DNA of 64,000 nt from Firmicutes bacterium UBA1191 (GTDB lineage: Bacteria > Bacillota > Clostridia > Peptostreptococcales > Anaerovoracaceae): the NCBI GenBank assembly GCA_002310095.1, contig DBYH01000020.1, positions 104,271 to 168,270 of the forward strand, read 5' to 3'. Numbering within the stretch: position 1 is the first letter of the stretch; the number at the start of each line of letters is the position of its first letter. Shown one piece after another: positions 36,196-44,063 of this stretch. The notes beneath the pieces are model-generated. The model worked only from the letters and a program-made list of their open reading frames with translations, was not told the origin of the DNA and did no database searches. The position numbers were made by a program, and so were the translations under genes.

Positions 36196-36654
36196 TCAAA
36201 GTGATGAAAACAGCGTGCGCTGCCGTTCGATGAACATTTCAAAAGCGCGGCGCTTTTCCTCGTCGCTCCCGAAACACATAAAGGCGTGGTACGTCTCTTC
36301 GTCTGCCTTTGCGTTATCCCAGAGCTCATCGATCGTCATTTCATCGCCGACTATTATCAATTCATTTGCGAGGGCAAGATCACGGGAATCATCATCGTAA
36401 AGGACGCCGTCGCCGCAGGCGACGACGCAGGACTCCACGGCCTCGGACAGCTCCTTCAGAATCTCGTACTCCAGATTCCTGTATCCGTGCTCGCCGTTCA
36501 TCATGACGAGACGGCGGATGGAGCGGCCATCGCGCTTCTCGATTTCACGATCAAGATTAATCAGCGCTGCGCCAGTATCCTCTGCAACTCTGCGCGCTTC
36601 GTCTGTTATCGGCGCGCCGAAATAACCTGTAACAATGGTAATGTGTCCCCTCAT
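36196..36654 (-). CDS. Shikimate-kinase-like protein lacking a P-loop
   Basis: This 152-residue protein aligns by eye with shikimate kinases: DREIEKRDGRSIRRLV and NGEHGYRNLEYEILKEL match the family's DxxIExxxGxSIxEIF and GExxFRxxE motifs. The N-terminal loop reads TGYFGAPITDEARRVA where a kinase would have GxxGxGKST, so the phosphate-binding lysine is missing. Catalysis as a normal kinase is unlikely. GGAGGCAGGA precedes the ATG at 36654, chosen over an in-frame start 11 codons earlier. Confidence 0.65.
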   Translation of the reverse strand: MRGHITIVTGYFGAPITDEARRVAEDTGAALINLDREIEKRDGRSIRRLVMMNGEHGYRNLEYEILKELSEAVESCVVACGDGVLYDDDSRDLALANELIIVGDEMTIDELWDNAKADEETYHAFMCFGSDEEKRRAFEMFIERQRTLFSSL

Positions 36655-36670
36655 TCCTGCCTCCAACAGC

Positions 36671-36676
36671 ATTATA
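36671..36676 (-). promoter_or_regulatory. Extended -10 promoter of the head-on block
   Basis: On the minus strand TGTTATAAT (TGn plus TATAAT) lies about 17 bp before the chosen start of the shikimate-kinase-like gene. A TTGCAA sits 15 bp upstream, short for a standard -35. Confidence 0.5.
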
Positions 36677-36760
36677 ACATAAATCAAACCATTGCAAGAA
36701 AACAGCAGAAAGTGGAATTATTTCTATTTACTGCAGAAAAAGTGAAGAAACAGAGATATT

Positions 36761-36789
36761 TTGACATCAAAGGGGTTGGCTAGTAGAAT
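36761..36789 (+). promoter_or_regulatory. sigma-A promoter of the nucleotidyltransferase gene
   Basis: TTGACA (36761-36766), 17-bp spacer, TAGAAT (36784-36789). It sets the start of the next gene at 36830, because earlier in-frame starts would lie upstream of the transcript. Confidence 0.85.
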
Positions 36790-36829
36790 TATACCGAATG
36801 TAAGCAAAGACACGGAAGGAGACAGGGAA

Positions 36830-37753
36830 ATGGCTAAAAAACCGACGCTGGTAATAATGGCGGCAGGAATGGGATCCAGATACGGAGGCCTTAAGCAGGT
36901 GGATAAAATCACCGACGCCGGGGAGATTATCCTCGACTTTTCGCTTTATGACGCCATGATGGCCGGCTTCGACAAAGCGATCTTCGTAATCCGCGAGGAG
37001 CACCGGGACATTTTCAGAGAGCTGGTCGACGAGAGAGCGGGTCGTTTTATGGAGATCGAGTACGCCTACCAGGATCTGAACGACATCCCCGAGGGGTATG
37101 AGGTGCCGGAAGGAAGAGAGAAGCCATGGGGCACATCCCACGCCATCCTTGCCTGCAGAGATCTCATCGACGGACCTTTCGCGGTCATCAACGCAGACGA
37201 CTACTACGGGCCGGGCGGCTTCGTCAGCGTCTATGAATATCTCACCGAACATGAGGACACGGACGTGCTTCAGTACTGCATGGCCGGATACATTCTGAAG
37301 AACACAATTACCGAGAACGGACACGTTGCCCGCGGCGTCTGCGAGATGGACGAAGAGGGCAACCTGAAGGAGATAACGGAGAGGACGAAGATCCAAAGGC
37401 AGCCTGAGGGGATCTGCTACTCGGAGGATGACGGGGAGACCTGGCACCTGCTGGCGGACGACTCCCTGGTGTCCATGAACTTCTGGGGCTTCACCGAGAG
37501 CCTGATGGGCGAGCTTAAGGCGGGAATCGGACAGTTCTTCGCCGAGGAAGTCCCGAAAAACCCTCTCAAAAGCGAATATCAGCTGCCGCGCACAGTCGAC
37601 AGGCTGATCAAGGAAGGCAAGGCCCGCGTCAAGGTGCTGCAGTGTCAGGACAAGTGGTGCGGCGTCACATACAAGGAAGACTGGCAGACAGTCCGCGACG
37701 AGCTGCAGTCAAAGAAAGACAAGGGCGAATACCCTGAAAAACTCTGGAAATAG
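36830..37753 (+). CDS. Sugar-phosphate nucleotidyltransferase-like protein
   Basis: This 307-residue protein has the Rossmann-type nucleotidyltransferase start LVIMAAGMGSRYGGLKQ (G-rich loop, residues 6-22) and the metal-binding FAVINADDYYG near residue 125. It resembles NDP-sugar or choline-phosphate activating enzymes, but the acceptor sugar cannot be read from sequence. No left-handed beta-helix acetyltransferase domain follows. Start chosen after a consensus promoter and GGAGACAGGGAA. Confidence 0.75.
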   Translation: MAKKPTLVIMAAGMGSRYGGLKQVDKITDAGEIILDFSLYDAMMAGFDKAIFVIREEHRDIFRELVDERAGRFMEIEYAYQDLNDIPEGYEVPEGREKPWGTSHAILACRDLIDGPFAVINADDYYGPGGFVSVYEYLTEHEDTDVLQYCMAGYILKNTITENGHVARGVCEMDEEGNLKEITERTKIQRQPEGICYSEDDGETWHLLADDSLVSMNFWGFTESLMGELKAGIGQFFAEEVPKNPLKSEYQLPRTVDRLIKEGKARVKVLQCQDKWCGVTYKEDWQTVRDELQSKKDKGEYPEKLWK

Positions 37754-37781
37754 GCATGCAAAGGCAGCCTGACTTAGTAAC

Positions 37782-38372
37782 ATGAGCGGAATCATCAACA
37801 CAATTATATCGGTGATGCTGGCAGCCGCCATCTCTAGCGGTTCTTCTGCAATGGCGGAAGACACTCCGCAGGAGGCGGCCGCTGACTTCTTCGACAATAT
37901 CTCGGGAGGAGACGACCAGACAGCCATGCTCTACATGGACAACAAGTACGTCAATTTCCTGGAGAATGTCAAGGGCACCGACGAGGAAATGGATAGACTT
38001 GAAGACGCGGTCTTCAGGAATTTTTCATTTGAGATAACCGATTCCGCCGTCAAAGATGGGGTGGCTGTAGTCAGGGCAACTGTCAGAAACAGCGATTTCA
38101 GCGGAGTCATGGACAAGTACAGGAAAGAATCCTACGAGTATGTCACGAACAACCTGTACAGCGACGATGTTATCGACAAAGAGAAGCTGAACAAGAAGTG
38201 CATCGACATTTATCTGGATCAGATAGAGAAGACGGCCGAAAGAGAACCGTCCTTCGAGACGGACGTCTTCCTTCCTCTTGAAGAGGACGGTTACGGCGGA
38301 TGGCGCGTCATCCTCAGCGATGACATCATGAAGGAAATGCTTGGAGAACTGGAGATTCCGACGGATGAGTGA
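37782..38372 (+). CDS. Exported protein of unknown function
   Basis: A 196-residue protein with a signal peptide (about residues 1-25, hydrophobic IINTIISVMLAAAISSGSSAMA) and a mature acidic domain starting EDTPQEAAADFFDNIS. The pattern resembles the DUF4878/NTF2-like lipoproteins of Clostridia but there is no lipobox cysteine. It overlaps the next gene by 8 bp, suggesting a pair. Confidence 0.6.
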   Translation: MSGIINTIISVMLAAAISSGSSAMAEDTPQEAAADFFDNISGGDDQTAMLYMDNKYVNFLENVKGTDEEMDRLEDAVFRNFSFEITDSAVKDGVAVVRATVRNSDFSGVMDKYRKESYEYVTNNLYSDDVIDKEKLNKKCIDIYLDQIEKTAEREPSFETDVFLPLEEDGYGGWRVILSDDIMKEMLGELEIPTDE

Positions 38373-39090
38373 TACTAACAAGTACAGCGCAGCAGAAGTG
38401 AATAATCCGGGCTTCAGCAGAACGACCCTGATCCTCATCGCGGCCGGGACCATACTGAGCATAGTGCTTTTGCTTATCGCCCTGTGGCTGGGAGCCTACA
38501 GACTGTCGTCGGATTCAAAGGAAGCCATGGCGGCCATAGCCGAGGAGAAGAACGCGTCAGCACAGGAGATCGATCTGGCCAACAACCTGCGAAAGACCAC
38601 GGTAGACTATGTTCTCGAAGAAGAGGAGATTCCCGCATACACCTACGACCAGGTCCAGTCAATGGATATGAGCGTTCCAAGCGGAGTCACTGTCGACGAC
38701 CTGAAGCTGGTCACGAGATACAAGCTGGTCGGAACGGAGCAGACCCTCTACAACCTTGAGCAGGAGTACAATCTGAACTGCCTGTTCCTGCTGGCCATCG
38801 CGTCTCATGAGAGCGCATACGGAACGGCCCAGTTCCGCCCGAACAACGTGTGCGGCTACGGGGGCAAGGGCTTCTCGTCCGTAAACGAATGTCTGGAGAC
38901 AGTGGGAAGGGCTCTTGCCAACAGTTATCTCGCTCCGGGCGGCGCCTATTACAAAGGCAGCACCATCGCCGCGGTCAACAGGACATACGCCGCCGACGGG
39001 TCCTGGAACGTGAAGGTGGCCCGCAAGGTGGCCTATTTCTACCAGGTCATCAGCGAGAACCACAACGCCCAGCTGGAGAAGCTTAGATAA
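38365..39090 (+). CDS. Membrane-anchored glucosaminidase-type muramidase
   Basis: This 241-residue protein has a short cytoplasmic N-terminus, a transmembrane helix near residues 22-44 (LILIAAGTILSIVLLLIALWL), a linker, and a C-terminal glucosaminidase domain with FLLAIASHESAYGTAQFRP; the glutamate in SHES is the likely catalytic acid. The family cleaves N-acetylglucosamine bonds in peptidoglycan. Start chosen at 38365, where ATGAGTGA overlaps the upstream stop. It would work on the cell wall from the membrane. Confidence 0.75.
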   Translation: MSDTNKYSAAEVNNPGFSRTTLILIAAGTILSIVLLLIALWLGAYRLSSDSKEAMAAIAEEKNASAQEIDLANNLRKTTVDYVLEEEEIPAYTYDQVQSMDMSVPSGVTVDDLKLVTRYKLVGTEQTLYNLEQEYNLNCLFLLAIASHESAYGTAQFRPNNVCGYGGKGFSSVNECLETVGRALANSYLAPGGAYYKGSTIAAVNRTYAADGSWNVKVARKVAYFYQVISENHNAQLEKLR

Positions 39091-39115
39091 GGGCGCAAAC
39101 AGATAAAATAAACTC

Positions 39116-39143
39116 TTGATTTCACAGGAGTTTGATGTATAAT
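39116..39143 (+). promoter_or_regulatory. rpsF-ssb-rpsR promoter
   Basis: TTGATT (39116-39121), 16-bp spacer, TATAAT (39138-39143). Confidence 0.75.
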
Positions 39144-39149
39144 AAACGA

Positions 39150-39196
39150 GCGCGTAATTTCACGCGCATGTCCTTGCGATGCGCCGGACGCATCGC
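39150..39196 (+). promoter_or_regulatory. rpsF leader with two hairpins, possible S6:S18 binding site
   Basis: Hairpin 1 is GCGCGT/ACGCGC (39150-39167). Hairpin 2 is GCGATGCG/CGCATCGC (39176-39196) with loop CCGGA. S6:S18 autoregulatory leaders are known for a CCG in an exposed loop, which this loop offers; the match is structural and inferred. Confidence 0.5.
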
Positions 39197-39223
39197 CATT
39201 TAGTCCACAAGGAGGTGAAAAAT

Positions 39224-39511
39224 ATGACTAACTATGAGGTACTGTTCATCATCGATCCTGCACTGGAAGACGAGAAAAAAGAAGCCACAATCGAAGCGGT
39301 CAAGGAGATCATCGCTTCAGAAGGCGAAGTCGGAAATGTAGACGTATGGGGAATGAGAAAGCTCGCGTATCCTATCAACAAGAAGTCTGAAGGATATTAT
39401 GTTGTCATCGAATTCAAGGCTGAGCCTACACTGCCGAAGGAGCTCGACAGAAGACTCAAGATTTCAGACAACGTAATGAGACACCTTATCGATAACAAGG
39501 ATCAGAAGTAA
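39224..39511 (+). CDS. rpsF: 30S ribosomal protein S6
   Basis: This 95-residue protein starts MTNYEVLFIIDPALEDEKKE and includes GMRKLAYPINKKSEGYYVV and the DNVMRHLI end. AAGGAGGTGAAAAAT precedes the ATG; a longer in-frame extension would start inside the leader hairpin and is rejected. First gene of rpsF-ssb-rpsR. Confidence 0.97.
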   Translation: MTNYEVLFIIDPALEDEKKEATIEAVKEIIASEGEVGNVDVWGMRKLAYPINKKSEGYYVVIEFKAEPTLPKELDRRLKISDNVMRHLIDNKDQK

Positions 39512-39524
39512 GAGGGGGAGAACA

Positions 39525-39986
39525 ATGAATAATGTTAATTTGATTGGAAACCTGACCAGAGATCCGGAACTCAGATATTCGACAGGCGCGAACCAGACAG
39601 CGATCTGCAGATTCACCATTGCCGTTAACGACGGCTACGGCGAAAAGCAGAGAACGAGCTTCATTCCGATCGTAGTGTTCAACAAGCAGGCCGAAAACTG
39701 CGACAGATATCTTGCTAAGGGCCGCAGGGTCGCCATCACAGGCAGAATCCAGACGGGCAGCTATGAAAAGGACGGCAGGACGGTATACACTACGGACGTC
39801 ATCGCCAGCAACGTTGAGTTCCTCAGCAGCGGACAGCAGGGTCAGGGACAGAGCACAGGAGGCTTCGGCCAGCAGGCACCATTCGAGAGCCAGCCGGCGC
39901 CGCAGGCACCTGCGCCAGAACCCCAGGAAATCGATGTACCGGGGGGCGGATTCACATCCCTTCAGGATGATGACATCCCGTTCTAA
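39525..39986 (+). CDS. ssb: Single-stranded DNA-binding protein
   Basis: This 153-residue OB-fold protein starts MNNVNLIGNLTRDPELRYS, with IPIVVFNKQAENCDRYLAKG. A Q/P-rich disordered tail (about residues 108-145) ends in the acidic protein-binding tip DDDIPF. It coats single-stranded DNA and recruits partners. It lies between rpsF and rpsR, as in most Firmicutes. Confidence 0.97.
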   Translation: MNNVNLIGNLTRDPELRYSTGANQTAICRFTIAVNDGYGEKQRTSFIPIVVFNKQAENCDRYLAKGRRVAITGRIQTGSYEKDGRTVYTTDVIASNVEFLSSGQQGQGQSTGGFGQQAPFESQPAPQAPAPEPQEIDVPGGGFTSLQDDDIPF

Positions 39987-40018
39987 ACCCATAACCTAAA
40001 AGAGAGGAGAACAATATC

Positions 40019-40258
40019 ATGGCATTTGATAACAAGAGACGCGGCGGCATGAGAAGAAAAAAGGTTTGCCAGTTCTGCGCCGACAAGAACAAGACTATAG
40101 ATTACAAAGACGTTGACACTCTGAAGAAGTATGTTACCGAGAGAGGCAAGATCCTTCCTAGAAGAATCACAGGCACCTGCTCGATCCATCAGAGAGAAGT
40201 CACCAAGGCCATCAAGAAGGCAAGAGTCGTTGCCCTGATGCCTTACATCGCCGAATAG
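40019..40258 (+). CDS. rpsR: 30S ribosomal protein S18
   Basis: This 79-residue protein has [19 protein letters not shown] and [32 protein letters not shown], the S18 signature. The two N-terminal cysteines (CQFC) hint at the zinc-type variant. It ends the operon before a strong terminator. Confidence 0.97.
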   Translation: MAFDNKRRGGMRRKKVCQFCADKNKTIDYKDVDTLKKYVTERGKILPRRITGTCSIHQREVTKAIKKARVVALMPYIAE

Positions 40259-40284
40259 TTTCGGAGGCAATCGATAGTGACAGA

Positions 40285-40308
40285 GGAGCGGAAAACCGCT
40301 CCTTTTTT
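40285..40308 (+). terminator. Intrinsic terminator after rpsR
   Basis: GGAGCGG-AAAA-CCGCTCC followed by six Ts. Confidence 0.93.
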
Positions 40309-40347
40309 CGTTGTTTTAAGGGGGTCCGGGGACGCATTTAGGGGCTT

Positions 40348-40376
40348 TTGCATTGAGCCGGTGTTTTTGCTATAAT
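40348..40376 (+). promoter_or_regulatory. Promoter of the gdpP-rplI-dnaB unit
   Basis: TTGCAT (40348-40353), 17-bp spacer, TATAAT (40371-40376) preceded by TGC (extended -10). It lies 48 bp before the gdpP ATG, leaving no room for an N-terminal membrane domain. Confidence 0.85.
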
Positions 40377-40424
40377 ATACGTTACGATAATATGCCTTAC
40401 TGTGCGTATTTTTAGGAGAGAGAA

Positions 40425-42215
40425 ATGTACGTAGGACGAATTGAGAGGCTGCTGGCCTACTATTCACCACTGCCGATGTGCATCGTGAATGCCCAGGGCA
40501 AGGTCACAAGAGCCAGCAAAAAGATAGCGGAAGTGTTCAAGTACGACGGAATCGTCGACTACGATATTTTCGCGCTTACCGGAATTAAAATGCCTGAATT
40601 TGTTAAGGCTGCCGAGAACGAGGATTCCCTGTACATACAGAGGAACGACAGAACCTTCCGCATCGGATGCGGATTCCTCGGCGGAAGGGACGGCGAAGAG
40701 GAAGGATCCCGCGAGGACGTGTCGATCATACTTCACTTCACGGACGTGACCGACTATGAGGAGCTGAAGGAACGCTACAAGGACGACCGCGTCTACATGA
40801 TGCTGGTCAACGTGGACAACTTCGACGAACTCATCGCGGGCAGCAGCGACGACCAGGACAGCAGCGTCAGAGTCAGCATCGATAAACTCATAAGAGGATG
40901 GGCGGCTTCCATGGAGGCCATGATCGTCAGATACAGGGACAACATGTACGAGCTGGCAATCACCCACAGAAACTACGAAGCCCTGGTGGAAGACAAGTTT
41001 TCCATTCTTGACAGCGCCAGGCAGATCGAGAGCCCGACAGACTTTCCTGTAACTCTCAGTATAGGGCTTGGAGTAGGCAAAGACAGTCTGATCAAGCTGG
41101 ACGACTACGCCCAGGAAGCTCTTGACATGGCCCTCGGCCGCGGCGGCGACCAGGCGGTCATCAAGGAAGGACGCAGCTTCGAGTACTACGGCGGACGCAC
41201 CCAGAGTGTCGAAAAGAGCAACAAAGGCAAGTCCCGTATCATCGGACACGCCCTGGCCACTCTCATGGACCAGTCATCCAGGATATTCATCATGGGGCAC
41301 AAGAATCCGGATATGGACAGCTTCGGAGCGGCCATCGGAGTTTCCAGACTGGCGAAGTCAGTCGGCAAGGACGCCTACATAGTCCTCGGCGAATACAACG
41401 AGACGATGATCGACATGGTCGCGGACGCGAAGAAGACAGGAGAGTACCAGTTCGTCACAGGCGAAAGAGCACTGGAGCTCGTTGAAGATAATTCTCTCGT
41501 TATAGTTGTGGACACCCACAGGCGCATGCTGGTCGAGTCGGCGGAGCTGATTGAGAAGATCGAGAGACTGGCGATCATAGACCATCACAGAAAAGCGGAG
41601 GACGCGTTCACGAATCCTAGCCTTTCGTATCTTGAGTCCTACGCGTCGTCGGCGTCCGAGCTGGTTGCCGAGATCCTTCAGTACAGGCTCGACAAGAAGG
41701 CTCTGTCCAAGTTTGAGGCGGACGCGCTCATGGCGGGCATAATGCTCGACACGAACAGATTCGCGGTCAAGGCCGGCGTGAGAACATTTGAAGCGGCTTC
41801 CTGGCTGCGCAGATCCGGAGCGGACCTTTCCAGAGTCAGAAGCTACTTCCAGGAATCTCCGGAGAGCTTCATAAACAGGGCAAACGGAATAGTTAACGCC
41901 AAGATACTGGACGGCGGAATCGCCATGTCCATCTGCGGCGGACAGACGATCAACACACAGATAGTCAACTCCCAGGTGGCTGACGAGCTGCTCACGATCA
42001 AGGGAACCGTGGCAAGCTTCGTAGCCGGAAGGAACGAGGACGGCGTTACGGTCGTCAGCGCCAGATCCCTGGGCGACATGAATGTGCAGACGATTATGGA
42101 ACACTTCGGCGGCGGCGGACACATGAACACCGCGGGAACAAAGACGTACCTGTCGCCGGAAGAGATACTGGCACAGATCGAAGAATACATCAAAACCACA
42201 GAAACAACACAATAG
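40425..42215 (+). CDS. gdpP: Cyclic-di-AMP phosphodiesterase GdpP without membrane anchor
   Basis: This 596-residue protein has a PAS domain (about 1-85), a degenerate GGDEF-like domain (about 110-260), a DHH domain with GHKNPDMDSFGAAIG near 293 and IIDHHRKAED near 385, and a DHHA1 domain with HFGGGGHMNTAG near 564. It would hydrolyse c-di-AMP. Bacillus and Staphylococcus GdpP begin with two transmembrane helices; none is seen here, and the promoter position excludes a longer start. The usual neighbour encoding a DUF2232 membrane protein is also missing. The GGDEF signature is not intact. Confidence 0.88.
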   Translation: MYVGRIERLLAYYSPLPMCIVNAQGKVTRASKKIAEVFKYDGIVDYDIFALTGIKMPEFVKAAENEDSLYIQRNDRTFRIGCGFLGGRDGEEEGSREDVSIILHFTDVTDYEELKERYKDDRVYMMLVNVDNFDELIAGSSDDQDSSVRVSIDKLIRGWAASMEAMIVRYRDNMYELAITHRNYEALVEDKFSILDSARQIESPTDFPVTLSIGLGVGKDSLIKLDDYAQEALDMALGRGGDQAVIKEGRSFEYYGGRTQSVEKSNKGKSRIIGHALATLMDQSSRIFIMGHKNPDMDSFGAAIGVSRLAKSVGKDAYIVLGEYNETMIDMVADAKKTGEYQFVTGERALELVEDNSLVIVVDTHRRMLVESAELIEKIERLAIIDHHRKAEDAFTNPSLSYLESYASSASELVAEILQYRLDKKALSKFEADALMAGIMLDTNRFAVKAGVRTFEAASWLRRSGADLSRVRSYFQESPESFINRANGIVNAKILDGGIAMSICGGQTINTQIVNSQVADELLTIKGTVASFVAGRNEDGVTVVSARSLGDMNVQTIMEHFGGGGHMNTAGTKTYLSPEEILAQIEEYIKTTETTQ

Positions 42216-42266
42216 CGGAATATAATTATATGATGACCGCAGGGTCGGATCAGCAGGAGGTAACAG

Positions 42267-42710
42267 ATGGTTGTCATCCTTTTGAAAGATGTCAAAGGAA
42301 CAGGCAAGGCGGGAGACGTCGTCAAGGTGAGCGACGGTTACGCGCGCAACAGGCTCATACCTATGGGACTGGCCAAGGAGGCTACCCAGGGCAACGTGAG
42401 AAACCTGGAAAAGCAGAAGGCTCTCGCCGAAGAGAAGAGGGCTGCGGAGAAAGCCGCCGCCCAGAAGAGAGCCGATGAGCTTGAAAAGATCATACTTGTC
42501 GTGCCGTCAAAAGGCGGTGAAAACGGCAAGCTCTTCGGATCGGTAACATCCATGGACATAGCCAAGGCCCTTCAGGAACAGGAGGGAATCACTATAGACA
42601 AGAAAAAGATCGAAATGCCGGGCCCTATCAAAGAAGCGGGAACAAGCCAGGTAGTGATCAAGCTTTATCAGGATGTATCGGCGAAAGTTAGAGTAAAGGT
42701 AACAGTATAG
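42267..42710 (+). CDS. rplI: 50S ribosomal protein L9
   Basis: This 147-residue protein starts [21 protein letters not shown] and has the N-terminal signature [15 protein letters not shown], a long central alkaline helix ([20 protein letters not shown]) and the C-terminal domain with [25 protein letters not shown] precedes the ATG. It sits between gdpP and dnaB, the classic order. Confidence 0.96.
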   Translation: MVVILLKDVKGTGKAGDVVKVSDGYARNRLIPMGLAKEATQGNVRNLEKQKALAEEKRAAEKAAAQKRADELEKIILVVPSKGGENGKLFGSVTSMDIAKALQEQEGITIDKKKIEMPGPIKEAGTSQVVIKLYQDVSAKVRVKVTV

Positions 42711-42720
42711 GAAAATACAA

Positions 42721-44061
42721 ATGGAAGAGAGAATACCTCCCCACAACCCCGACGCGGAGAGATCCGTACTCGGCGCAGCCCTTCTTTCGAAGGACGCGCT
42801 GTTCGACGTTGTGGAAGCAGTAAGGCCTGAAGATTTCTACGATCCTAACCACAGGGAGATCTTCAGTGTCATATACGAACTGAGCAAAAGGAACGCGCCG
42901 GTCGACGCGCTGACGGTTTCAGAGGAACTGGACAAGCGCGGAAGCCTGGAGATGGTAGGCGGCAGATCATACGTCGCCGGCCTTTCGTCGACTACTCCGA
43001 CTACAGCCAACGCGGCTGAGTACGCCGACATAGTCGCTGAGAAGGCTTCCATCAGAAGGCTCATCGAGAAGGCCGATGAAATAGTAACAAAGGGTTATGA
43101 CAAAAGTCTGAGCGCGACCCAGCTTCTGGACTACGCGGAGAACGGGATTTTCGAGATCTCCCAGGCGCGCCAGAAGGGAGCCTACGTCCCACTCAAGGAC
43201 GTCCTCCTCGGCAACATCGACGCCATCGACAGAGCGTCGAAGCTGGAAGGCGGACTCACGGGCGTCACGACGGGCTTCAAGGAGCTGGACGACATGACTT
43301 CCGGACTTCAGAAGTCCGACCTCATAATCCTGGCAGCGAGACCCGCGATGGGCAAGACTGCCTTTGCATTGTCACTGGCCCTGAACGCCGCGGTAAAAGG
43401 CGGCGCATCTGTCATGCTGTTCAGTATGGAGATGGCCAGGGAGCAGCTGGGACAGAGACTTCTGTCCATGGAGTCGAAGGTCGAGATGCAGAAGCTCAAG
43501 ACAGGAAAGCTCGAGAGGCTCGACTGGGACGATGTTAACAGCGCTCTCGAAGTGCTTTCGGGCGCGGAGATCTTCATCGACGACACAGCCGGCATCAGCA
43601 TCATGGAGATGAAGAGCAAATGCAGAAGACTCAAGGCCGAGAAGAGACTCGACCTTATTATCATAGACTACCTGCAGCTCATGAATCCTGAGGGAAGGTC
43701 CCTGGATTCGAGGACACAGGAGATCTCCGTAATCTCCAGAAACCTGAAGCTGCTGGCAAGGGAGCTCGACTGTCCTGTAATCGTTCTGTCGCAGCTTTCG
43801 AGAAATCCTGAGCAGAGGACGGACCACAGGCCGATGCTTTCGGACCTGAGGGATTCCGGATCCATCGAGCAGGACGCGGATATCGTAATCTTCCTCTACA
43901 GGGATGAGTACTACAACGAAGATACCGATGTTCCGGGCGAGTGCGAGGTCATCATAGCCAAGCAGAGAAGCGGTCCGACAGGAACCGTCAAGGTTGCGTG
44001 GCTTGACAAGATCACCAAGTTCGTGGACAAGGCCGGAAGCGGAAGCTTCAGCGGATTTTAA
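42721..44061 (+). CDS. dnaB: Replicative DNA helicase DnaB
   Basis: This 446-residue hexameric helicase has the N-terminal domain starting IPPHNPDAERSVLGAALL, Walker A AARPAMGKTAFALS near residue 209, Walker B DLIIIDYLQLM near 310, and the arginine finger region QLSRNPEQRTDHRP. It is loaded by the primosome. It is directly followed, 2 bp away, by the DnaD-type gene. Confidence 0.96.
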   Translation: MEERIPPHNPDAERSVLGAALLSKDALFDVVEAVRPEDFYDPNHREIFSVIYELSKRNAPVDALTVSEELDKRGSLEMVGGRSYVAGLSSTTPTTANAAEYADIVAEKASIRRLIEKADEIVTKGYDKSLSATQLLDYAENGIFEISQARQKGAYVPLKDVLLGNIDAIDRASKLEGGLTGVTTGFKELDDMTSGLQKSDLIILAARPAMGKTAFALSLALNAAVKGGASVMLFSMEMAREQLGQRLLSMESKVEMQKLKTGKLERLDWDDVNSALEVLSGAEIFIDDTAGISIMEMKSKCRRLKAEKRLDLIIIDYLQLMNPEGRSLDSRTQEISVISRNLKLLARELDCPVIVLSQLSRNPEQRTDHRPMLSDLRDSGSIEQDADIVIFLYRDEYYNEDTDVPGECEVIIAKQRSGPTGTVKVAWLDKITKFVDKAGSGSFSGF

Positions 44062-44063
44062 GT

